A DNA stretch of 11,791 nucleotides from Rickettsiales bacterium. Lineage in GTDB: Bacteria > Pseudomonadota > Alphaproteobacteria > Rickettsiales > UBA1997. Within the stretch, counting starts at the first letter, position 1; every line of letters begins with the position of its first letter. Of this stretch, positions 5,982 through 11,791 are shown one piece after another. The notes under the pieces were generated by a model. That model saw nothing but the letters and a program-made list of their open reading frames with translations, was not told the DNA's origin and did no database searches. The stretch covers positions 1-11,791 of the forward strand of contig JAITAR010000088.1 of the NCBI GenBank assembly GCA_031284025.1. Direction: 5' to 3'. Made by a program: the position numbers and the translations under genes.

Positions 5982-7133
5982 ATGAAAATACTGAAGAAAG
6001 TTAAGATTAAACTAAAAGACGGCGGGATTATCAGACGTTTCTACCTGTTTAAACGCTATCCCATATTTCAACATACTATGAAAAATGGGAGAGGACACTT
6101 TTCCTGGTTCAAAAAAACTAATGCACGTAAAGACCAACGCGTTTTCTATCTGAAGGTGAATCGTCCGCACTGCACGGCGTATCAGTGTGTTCAGCAGTGG
6201 CTGGACATAGCAGAGGCGGTGGATGCCTTTTGCTATTTTGTCTGTGATGATAGGAAAATGGAACTTGGTATTTTTAAAAATGTGAAGTTCTCTAATTTGA
6301 ATTTCCGTTTTATCAAATCCGATAGAAAAACGCTAAAATCGACCGTTAAAAAGGTACTAGAAAGTCTTTCTGGTAGGTATTGGTGGCGGGCGACGTATGC
6401 CATGCTCACCCCATTCTTACATATGATAGAACATAATTTTTCCAGCTCCTACAATATAGATGCCGATGACCTGAGAATCCTGTTGGCACCGGACAAGATA
6501 AAAAATATATTGCAGAAAGTAGAAGAATATGCTGAAGAAAAGGAATTAGATTGCTTTGACCTTGATATATACCCAACACGTACGTTTGGAACACATTGGT
6601 CCTTTGGCGTCGTGTATGTGAGAACGCCGGAGAAATGCCTTGAAGCTATAAAAAATAACAAAGACTGGAGGAGAAATACTGCGCTGATAGAAAAATACAA
6701 AACAGAATACGTTCTAGAGAGCAAATGGGAATTCAGAAATGATACCATTGACTGGGTGTTCTCATTTTTGAGAGATACTGAACAACTTAGACTGCAAACA
6801 TTTTACGTTGAAAATTTGAGGGTGGTCCACATGCCGGATAGACTGTTGGACTATTGGTGGCCATTTATACTACATTGGCATGATAACAATCTATTTTTAC
6901 CCCTGCTGCACGAATTTTATAATGAAAAATTGTGGGGAACCCTACCCATTGCGGATGGTGTAGTTAAAATAGACGTGGGTCTAACGGATGAAGATTTTTA
7001 CACGTATATGCATAAAAATGTTCCAAATGTCATAAAAAATGACTTTTTTAGATTATTTATCGAAACAGCTAAGCTCCGCGGAAAGGTAAACGAAGACACC
7101 TATGTAAAGTATAGGAGCGCTATAAAAGTATAG
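5982..7133 (+). CDS. Putative GT-A-like glycosyltransferase
   Basis: I do not recognise this 383-residue protein by name. The central part looks like a nucleotide-sugar binding fold. YNIDADDLRIL (157-167) resembles the metal-binding DxD of GT-A enzymes, preceded by a helix rich in aromatic residues (RYWWRATYAML, 132-142). THWSFGVVYVRTP (204-216) resembles the acceptor-side strand that follows the DxD in several capsule transferases. The N-terminus is basic (KKVKIKLK) and there are no membrane segments. It follows the methyltransferase after 21 bp and has no obvious ribosome binding site, only an A-rich leader, so expression may depend on upstream translation. A role in adding one sugar of the glycan is inferred from motif and context. 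The linkage and donor cannot be predicted. Confidence 0.55.
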   Translation: MKILKKVKIKLKDGGIIRRFYLFKRYPIFQHTMKNGRGHFSWFKKTNARKDQRVFYLKVNRPHCTAYQCVQQWLDIAEAVDAFCYFVCDDRKMELGIFKNVKFSNLNFRFIKSDRKTLKSTVKKVLESLSGRYWWRATYAMLTPFLHMIEHNFSSSYNIDADDLRILLAPDKIKNILQKVEEYAEEKELDCFDLDIYPTRTFGTHWSFGVVYVRTPEKCLEAIKNNKDWRRNTALIEKYKTEYVLESKWEFRNDTIDWVFSFLRDTEQLRLQTFYVENLRVVHMPDRLLDYWWPFILHWHDNNLFLPLLHEFYNEKLWGTLPIADGVVKIDVGLTDEDFYTYMHKNVPNVIKNDFFRLFIETAKLRGKVNEDTYVKYRSAIKV

Positions 7134-7153
7134 AGGGGTCGCGTCAATAGAAA

Positions 7154-8311
7154 ATGCTACAGAATGGGAAAATAACGTTTTTAGGCATTCCCCTATGGTC
7201 ACGGAAGGTAAAGCGATCTAGAAACAGGCACTGGAAAATCTACTATAATATTCTGGGTGGTATATTTTGTCTAAGAATAAATGACAGAAATCACTGGAAA
7301 CTGTCCATCTGTGGTATACAATTTTACTCCCACAAAGCAATAAAGAACAAACTACTATTCTTGCCCGTTTGGAGATATAACACTACGAAAAGACTTTTGA
7401 AAAGACTACAATCACAGATCAACCCGAAGTATGACGATATTTATCTTATCTGCCATAACATAGGAGAATCCTATGTTCAGCTGATACATATGGCGGAACG
7501 AATAGAGAACAATAGATCTAGACGACCCCTGCTTATCTGCTGGGACAGCAAATATCTCGGATTTTATGAAATGTTTCGACCAAAAAACATGGATATTCAA
7601 TATATCAAAGCAGACCAGGAGGAAATTGTTCTTGCGTTTGGAGGTCTAAACTGCAGGAAAAAGGAAGTTATTATCGAACGTGATGGGCAAAGATTTCTCT
7701 GCTCATCTCCAGCGAAGAATATGAGGCGGCTGCTAGAAGCTGGACAGACAGATATTAACTTCTATAGCTATATCAGCGAATGTGTTGGAGTAAAAAACAC
7801 AGAGAATCCAGTGCTTCCAGTGGTAAGCACGGAGGTGGTACATCGCGTTGAGGAGAAAGTGGAACAAATGGGCCTTGGCAAAAAGTTTGTGATTTTTGCG
7901 CCCGAAACAAACTCTCTGGTAGAGATTAGGCCAGAATTCTGGAATGCCCTTGCGAGGAAATTATGTGCCAATGGCTACGACATATTCCAAAACATCTATC
8001 TTGAATATGATGATGCGCTAAAAATAGAAGGGGCGAAAAGTGCAGATATGACGATTGAGGAAATGTTCGTCTTAGCACAAAAATCTAGCGGCATTATCAG
8101 TTTGGGAAGCGGACTTGCTGTATTTTTAACTGCAGCGGGCGTGCAGATGGATTTGATCTATACTAAACTTAATAATTACAGTCCTGCACTGATAATACAT
8201 ATTTACAGCGTATTACACCTGCCGGGGGTATCTCCAGAATTGGTGAAAGAATATGACACTGACAAACTGGAAGAATCGGAACTATTAGACGAGATTTTAA
8301 AACGATACTAG
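7154..8311 (+). CDS. Putative GT-B glycosyltransferase, heptosyltransferase (GT9)-like
   Basis: This 385-residue protein ends the operon. The C-terminal half resembles the donor domain of GT9-type transferases. It has a strand-turn block FVIFAPETNSLVEIRPEFW (245-263), then DMTIEEMFVLAQKSSGIISL (298-317) and GSGLAVFLTAAGV (318-330), which correspond to the part where heptosyltransferases carry D[ST]GxxHLAAA; here that motif is degenerate. The N-terminal 65 residues contain three related short units, GIPLWSRK (11-18), GGIFCLR (35-41) and CGIQFYSHK (53-61). The spacing to the previous gene is 20 bp. GAGGGG at 7133-7138 lies 15 bp before the ATG, too far to be a strong ribosome binding site. A heptose or related sugar donor is possible but not shown. 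Confidence 0.55.
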   Translation: MLQNGKITFLGIPLWSRKVKRSRNRHWKIYYNILGGIFCLRINDRNHWKLSICGIQFYSHKAIKNKLLFLPVWRYNTTKRLLKRLQSQINPKYDDIYLICHNIGESYVQLIHMAERIENNRSRRPLLICWDSKYLGFYEMFRPKNMDIQYIKADQEEIVLAFGGLNCRKKEVIIERDGQRFLCSSPAKNMRRLLEAGQTDINFYSYISECVGVKNTENPVLPVVSTEVVHRVEEKVEQMGLGKKFVIFAPETNSLVEIRPEFWNALARKLCANGYDIFQNIYLEYDDALKIEGAKSADMTIEEMFVLAQKSSGIISLGSGLAVFLTAAGVQMDLIYTKLNNYSPALIIHIYSVLHLPGVSPELVKEYDTDKLEESELLDEILKRY

Positions 8312-8816
8312 AACCTGACCGCGTAAATTCGACAAAGTATCATGAATCTGAGTTCTCTCCACTTCACATTTTCTCCATTTGAATGGAATATCAAACATAA
8401 GTGGGAATTCATGGGAGGTAGTGAATAGGTAGAGTCAAATAAGGCCTTGATTTCAAGACTCCTAGAGAGTGCTATTTATCCATTGGCGGAGGAAAGAAGT
8501 GAGTTCTGTTCGAAAAGGTCTCACATGTAGTGAACGTGTACAAGTTTACAAGTTATTTCGGTGGAACGGGGGAAGATAACATTTTACAGTTCTATGAACA
8601 AAAAATACAATTTACAAAATACAGTGAAAAATCCGAATTTTTTATATATAGTCTATAATTATAAAGTAAAATTCAGTTATTTAAAGATAATTAGATATTG
8701 CATTTAAAAAATTACAGTACTACTATGGTAGATATAATGTATATTGTATGATCGGTTAATTCCTTTAATTCTACGGGGACAAACGAGGTTAATAATTAGT
8801 TCATGGGAGGCGCGTT
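8312..8816. other. Non-coding region between glycan operon and MORN-like gene
   Basis: No gene is supported in these 505 bp. They contain several small inverted repeats: TCCATT/AATGGA at 8374-8387, CTTGA/TCAAG at 8446-8457, and CTAC/GTAG around 8720-8730. None is followed by a T-run, so I cannot place the operon's terminator. The second direct repeat lies at 8544-8579. After it the DNA becomes strongly AT-rich, with TATAAT boxes at 8654-8659 and 8733-8738 that could serve as -10 elements for the next gene. Neither has a clear -35 box at proper spacing. Confidence 0.5.
8544..8579 (+). repeat. Direct repeat copy 2
   Basis: This is the 36-bp partner of the repeat at 778-813, in the same orientation, with three substitutions (T to C, T to C, T to G). 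The first copy leads into an integrase start 61 bp further on. Here no integrase remnant follows, only AT-rich DNA and later the MORN-like gene. The repeats enclose the integrase and transposase debris and the whole glycan operon, about 7.7 kb. They may be traces of two related elements inserted in tandem, or the arms of a former deletion or duplication. Confidence 0.7.
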
Positions 8817-9629
8817 ATGGAAAATTCAGAAGACGACAATGGTAATGCCATTGAACTTCTCCAGACAAAATCTGGAACTGTCAAAATTACGGAGATCGAG
8901 GATGGTGAAGTCGGGTTTGATTCCTATACAGAAGGGAAAAGAACCATAACTGAACCAGATGGTTCAGTGGTTAAGGAGAACGGGAAATTTGATAATTTGG
9001 GTCATATCGTTGAGGGTGAAAGGGCAAAAACTGGACCTGGAGGCAACCGAGGAGGCTCGAAATTCGAAAATGGTATATTTAATCCGCAGGGCAACCTTAT
9101 TAAAGGCACAATAGAGTCAATAGAGATTGATGGCAGAGTAACCGAGGAAGAGGTAGATATTTTCGGCTATGGCTCCAGAGGAAGTGCCGTTGTTGATGGT
9201 AGTAGAAGAACAAGACAATCAAAGGGCCCGCAAATAATAGAGAGCGGAAAATTCGATCCTATTATGTGTAATCTCGTTGAAGGTGAAAGAGTTATAATGG
9301 AAAAAGGTGGTAAAATTATAAATGAGACTGGGAAATTTGACTCATCTGGTAGTCTTGTTATGGGCGAGAGGACAACTAAAAAACCAGGTGTTAAAACTAT
9401 CGTTGAAGATGTTGGGAAAAAGAATATCAGGGAGAAAAGAAAAACACATCTTATCAGGAAAATTACAGGAAAACTTAGGAATTCCCTAAAAAAACTTAGA
9501 AACGCTATGCAAAGAATAATGTCTGCAGTGTTAAAATGTCTCTATACAAGGAGGGAGTCTGCTAACAAAGAATTTGATAGTATTGAAAAAAGTATTGAAA
9601 AATCATCAAATACCATTCCCCACCAGTAG
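8817..9629 (+). CDS. MORN-like repeat protein with cationic C-terminal tail
   Basis: The 270-residue protein has an array of 28-30-residue units of the form GKFDxxGxLVEGER, each followed by a short polar strand. The aromatic position falls at residues 58, 88, 118, 146 and 174, and a weaker first unit starts near 34. The clearest units are GKFDNLGHIVEGER (56-69), GKFDPIMCNLVEGER (144-158) and GKFDSSGSLVMGER (172-185). This is close to the MORN/YwqK beta-hairpin pattern, but with a longer period than the usual 23 residues. Residues 198-246 are strongly basic and could form an amphipathic helix (IRKITGKLRNSLKKLRNAMQ), and a polar acidic/basic tail follows. No signal peptide or membrane span is clear. 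GGGAGG at 8805-8810 supports the start. It is transcribed apart from the glycan operon. The function is unknown; binding to lipid, nucleic acid or a surface is possible. Confidence 0.75.
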   Translation: MENSEDDNGNAIELLQTKSGTVKITEIEDGEVGFDSYTEGKRTITEPDGSVVKENGKFDNLGHIVEGERAKTGPGGNRGGSKFENGIFNPQGNLIKGTIESIEIDGRVTEEEVDIFGYGSRGSAVVDGSRRTRQSKGPQIIESGKFDPIMCNLVEGERVIMEKGGKIINETGKFDSSGSLVMGERTTKKPGVKTIVEDVGKKNIREKRKTHLIRKITGKLRNSLKKLRNAMQRIMSAVLKCLYTRRESANKEFDSIEKSIEKSSNTIPHQ

Positions 9630-9679
9630 TTCAGTTCCTATTATTACAGGGGACTTCGTAGTGTTCTGATGTTACTACC

Positions 9680-9734
9680 TGTTCTTTGACTCTTAATCAA
9701 TGGGTCAAGGGGTCGAATCCCCTTGCGCCCACGA
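9680..9734 (+). pseudogene. tRNA-Lys-like 3' end, second copy (putative integration scar)
   Basis: These 55 bp match the complement of 581-635 at 47 of 55 positions. They include an anticodon loop CTCTTAA with CTT at 9692-9694, a variable loop GGGTC, a T-arm, and the acceptor strand TGCGCCC followed by ACGA in place of ACCA. T54 of the T-loop is G, and no matching 5' acceptor strand is visible upstream. A hairpin GTAGT/ACTAC (9657-9678) sits where the D-arm should be, as in the other copy. It is therefore a non-functional relic. Its 3' end points away from the first copy, so the two enclose 636-9679 as an outward-facing inverted pair. Confidence 0.65.
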
Positions 9735-10003
9735 TGTTTTAGCCAATAATATCAAGCTTTTTCAGGATTTTCGGAGAGATTGATAGTATTTCATTGGATG
9801 GTTCGAATTGCCCGTGGAGGTCGCTTTTCAAAGTGAAGACAGGGTTTATTTTATTAGATCTCCTGCTCTCCTTGGAATTTGGTATGCTCAATGCGGACCG
9901 ACATGGGCCAGGGGTCGGGGACATGCTAAATACCATCGGGTTGTTTGAACAATCATTAAAGATCAATAATCAAGTGGTTTCATAGACAGAATCTAGTTCC
10001 TAC
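9735..10003. other. Intergenic region between tRNA-like scar and the minus-strand gene
   Basis: Both strands have an open frame of about 60-75 codons here (9743-9985 plus, 9739-9966 minus). Neither has a convincing ribosome binding site or a motif I recognise, so I do not call a gene. The stretch lies at the 3' side of both flanking transcription units, but I see no clear intrinsic terminator. Confidence 0.45.
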
Positions 10004-11707
10004 TCACCCCCCCAATCCACCGGATTTTTGGGTTGTTTTATGTTGTATGGGTCCCGTGACCGATGTAAATATTAAGTTTTTGGGAGGCTCTTTCACATCC
10101 GTAGCGTGAACCCCCTTCAGAACTGCAGTCGCTGCAGCCAGCCCCCCTTCTCCCTTCTCGCTCTCTCTATTGGTTTCACTATAGTCTGCCTCATTACTAT
10201 TTTGTTGCTCCCTGTCACTTTTTTCAGCGGTCATCTCTTTGATTATTGTATTAAGTGATTTTGTAGTTTTTCCAAAATTATTTTCGTTAGTCTCCAGTTG
10301 TTTTCTGATATCAGCAATGGCATCTGTGATTTCCTGCTTCTCTTTTTTAGCTATTTTAGGTTCTTTCTTTTGTTTTGATTGTCGTTCTTCCATTCCCGCC
10401 AGTTCCAATTGTTTGTCCTTCAGAAGTCTGCTCAGTTCTTCCGATTCGAGCGCCAACTGATCCAGCTCGGCATTCAATATCGCTCGCTTAGACTCTAGCT
10501 TAGACGTTCGCTCAGACTCTATTTTTTCTGATTCAAGTTCTTCTATGGTTTTTAGGCTAATCTGTCCAGAATTCAATAAATCTAGGGACCTGTGTAAAAT
10601 TTCAGCTTCCCTGGAAGTAGCTTCCACTCCATCCATTTGCTTGCGCAGGACATCGGTCAGTGATGCCGGTTTGCCATTTACGACGACACCACAATTCAGG
10701 TGGTAGTTTATAGCCTCCATAGTCTCTTTTTTATCTATGTTTTTTTCGATGAAATGGTTCAGGGTATCCAGCGTAAGATAAAATAGTTCGGTGCTTTTTT
10801 TCTTGTCCTCCTGGTATTCAGCTTTCCCATATTCCTTAGTTTCTCTATATTCTTTATTCATCATATGAATAACATTTGCCAGGAAATTTGGCTCAGTTCT
10901 TCTATCATAATACACATCACCATTGTTATCTACCTTCGAAATAAAGTTAAAGATCGTTCCCTCCAAACTTTTTCCTCTGATATTTTTATCATAACCACGC
11001 CGTTCATCATCAACGGAAGTGCTAAATGAATATATTTTTTCTGGGTATTTCTCTATATGTTTCTTGGCCAGCTCAAGATGGTTTGTGCTACCGGTTATCA
11101 GCCTGTTTATCAGATTTGTGCCCTGAAAGTGTATTTTTTCACTCTCCAAAAATTCTGGCACCGCCTCCAGCATATTATCTATAAAATCAGAATTAAATTT
11201 ATTCTTAAATTCCATTGCCATAAACATATTGTTCACTATCGAGAAGCGTTCGCCTTCAGTAGTTGAGGGTGACAACATCTTGGTTTTGCTCTTGATGTCT
11301 TTTTTGTAGTTAGGAGCCACCTCATTCTTGAAGAACTTATCCAATATTTCCATCTCTTTTTTTAAATCGTCACCGAAGTTGGCATTTGTAATGCCCTGTA
11401 TGACATAGTACTTTATTACACAGGCAAAAAATTTCATTTCACTAGTCATTTTCTCGGAAGACAATTTTTTGCATGATTTCTCGCCCGTTGAGAATACAAA
11501 ATTAAACATTTGTTCGCTGCATTTATCCGGATTTTCTAAGTTCTTACCAAGCACCTTCGGAATCGTTTCACGGATGAAACTGTAGCCACAAAATCCCTTC
11601 CCTTCAAGTACAAGACTATCAACTGCATCGTAATCCTTCCTTTTGTCAGCACTCCTTATTGCTTGGAAATAACTCCCTAGGTCTCTAAATCCATTGGAAC
11701 CCGACAT
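10004..11707 (-). CDS. Hypothetical 567-residue coiled-coil protein
   Basis: I do not recognise this protein. Residues 1 to about 365 look globular and helical, with many charged residues, several cysteines (40, 63, 79, 96, 339) and no signal peptide or membrane segment. Residues from about 385 to 495 are strongly heptad-like and rich in E, K, L and Q (LESEKIESERTSKLESKRAI and the following 90 residues), so a long coiled coil is likely. The last 65 residues are low-complexity, with a Gly/Ala stretch (GEGGLAAATAVLKG) and a Gly-rich end. The ATG at 11705-11707 has only a weak ribosome binding site (GGTAAAATT upstream), but a good promoter lies 34 bp further up. It stands alone, oriented opposite to everything else. 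A cytoplasmic scaffold or a secreted effector of a host-associated bacterium are possible readings, and neither is shown by a motif. Confidence 0.7.
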   Translation of the reverse strand: MSGSNGFRDLGSYFQAIRSADKRKDYDAVDSLVLEGKGFCGYSFIRETIPKVLGKNLENPDKCSEQMFNFVFSTGEKSCKKLSSEKMTSEMKFFACVIKYYVIQGITNANFGDDLKKEMEILDKFFKNEVAPNYKKDIKSKTKMLSPSTTEGERFSIVNNMFMAMEFKNKFNSDFIDNMLEAVPEFLESEKIHFQGTNLINRLITGSTNHLELAKKHIEKYPEKIYSFSTSVDDERRGYDKNIRGKSLEGTIFNFISKVDNNGDVYYDRRTEPNFLANVIHMMNKEYRETKEYGKAEYQEDKKKSTELFYLTLDTLNHFIEKNIDKKETMEAINYHLNCGVVVNGKPASLTDVLRKQMDGVEATSREAEILHRSLDLLNSGQISLKTIEELESEKIESERTSKLESKRAILNAELDQLALESEELSRLLKDKQLELAGMEERQSKQKKEPKIAKKEKQEITDAIADIRKQLETNENNFGKTTKSLNTIIKEMTAEKSDREQQNSNEADYSETNRESEKGEGGLAAATAVLKGVHATDVKEPPKNLIFTSVTGPIQHKTTQKSGGLGG

Positions 11708-11740
11708 AATTTTACCAAAATTTTGTTGAAATTTGGCATT

Positions 11741-11769
11741 TATATAATATTATACTTACTATAAGTCAA
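11741..11769 (-). promoter_or_regulatory. Sigma70-type promoter of the 567-residue protein gene
   Basis: On the minus strand, TTGACT (11769-11764) is followed after exactly 17 bp by TATATA (11746-11741), a near-consensus -35/-10 pair. An overlapping TATAAT inside the spacer has too short a spacing. The -10 box ends 33 bp before the start codon, leaving a short leader of about 25 nt. It is the best promoter I can see in the window. Confidence 0.65.
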
Positions 11770-11791
11770 TATTATTCCTGAACCATTTGGC

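Noticed and set aside
8433..8460. Nested inverted repeats (AGTC/GACT, AAGGCCTT, CTTGA/TCAAG) after the glycan operon
   Set aside because: They were considered as a terminator or another tRNA-like relic, but there is no T-run, the pairings exclude each other, and no tRNA alignment holds.
9739..9985. Overlapping open frames on both strands (about 75 codons minus, 64 to 81 codons plus depending on the start)
   Set aside because: Neither has a good start signal or a domain I know. They may be debris of a gene, but I cannot support a call.
10007..10013. Run of seven C (G7 on the coding strand) directly before the stop of the 567-residue protein
   Set aside because: Slippage would change only the last one to four residues, since stops follow quickly in both other frames, so phase variation of function is unlikely.
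1..11791. CRISPR array or defence system
   Set aside because: No regularly spaced repeats with unique spacers and no cas, restriction or toxin-antitoxin signatures were seen in any frame.

Overview
The window looks like part of a moderately AT-rich Gram-negative chromosome that uses the standard genetic code. Real genes end in TAA, TAG and TGA, and Trp is encoded by TGG. The tRNA-Thr(CGT) with encoded CCA, the proteobacterial-type integrase arm domain and the tRNA-Lys-like integration scars suggest a proteobacterium. I lean towards a host-associated alphaproteobacterium, but this is inference from style and not from a marker gene.

Layout. Positions 1-860 hold one intact tRNA-Thr gene, a degenerate tRNA-Lys-like sequence on the minus strand, and repeats that lead into an integrase gene. 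Positions 874-1401 are mobile-DNA debris: the N-terminal arm domain of a tyrosine recombinase, cut off after 78 residues, then the C-terminal end of what looks like an IS1595/ISXO2-type transposase. Positions 1466-8311 are a tight seven-gene plus-strand operon for surface-glycan synthesis. Its genes are a nucleotidyltransferase-kinase fusion, a small HAD phosphatase, a class I phosphomannose-isomerase-like enzyme, an AlsE/Rpe-type 3-epimerase, an FkbM-family methyltransferase and two glycosyltransferase-like proteins. Positions 8312-8816 are non-coding and contain a second copy of the repeat seen upstream of the integrase. Positions 8817-9629 encode a MORN-like repeat protein with a cationic tail. 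At 9680-9734 there is a second tRNA-Lys-like 3' end, inverted relative to the first. Positions 10004-11707 (minus strand) encode a 567-residue coiled-coil protein of unknown function with a good sigma70-type promoter just upstream.

How the genes fit together. The first four operon genes form a chemically coherent set: a 3-epimerase for ketose phosphates, a ketose/aldose phosphate isomerase, a sugar phosphatase, and a kinase joined to a nucleotidyltransferase. Together they could turn a central ketose phosphate such as fructose 6-phosphate into a nucleotide-activated unusual aldose. The last three genes would transfer and methylate sugars on a glycan. No flippase, polymerase or export gene is present, so this would be a decorating or precursor cassette that relies on machinery elsewhere. 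The cassette sits between mobile-element scars, which fits a horizontally acquired and now immobile glycan island. The MORN-like protein and the 567-residue protein are transcribed separately and may be host-interaction proteins, but nothing in the sequence proves that.
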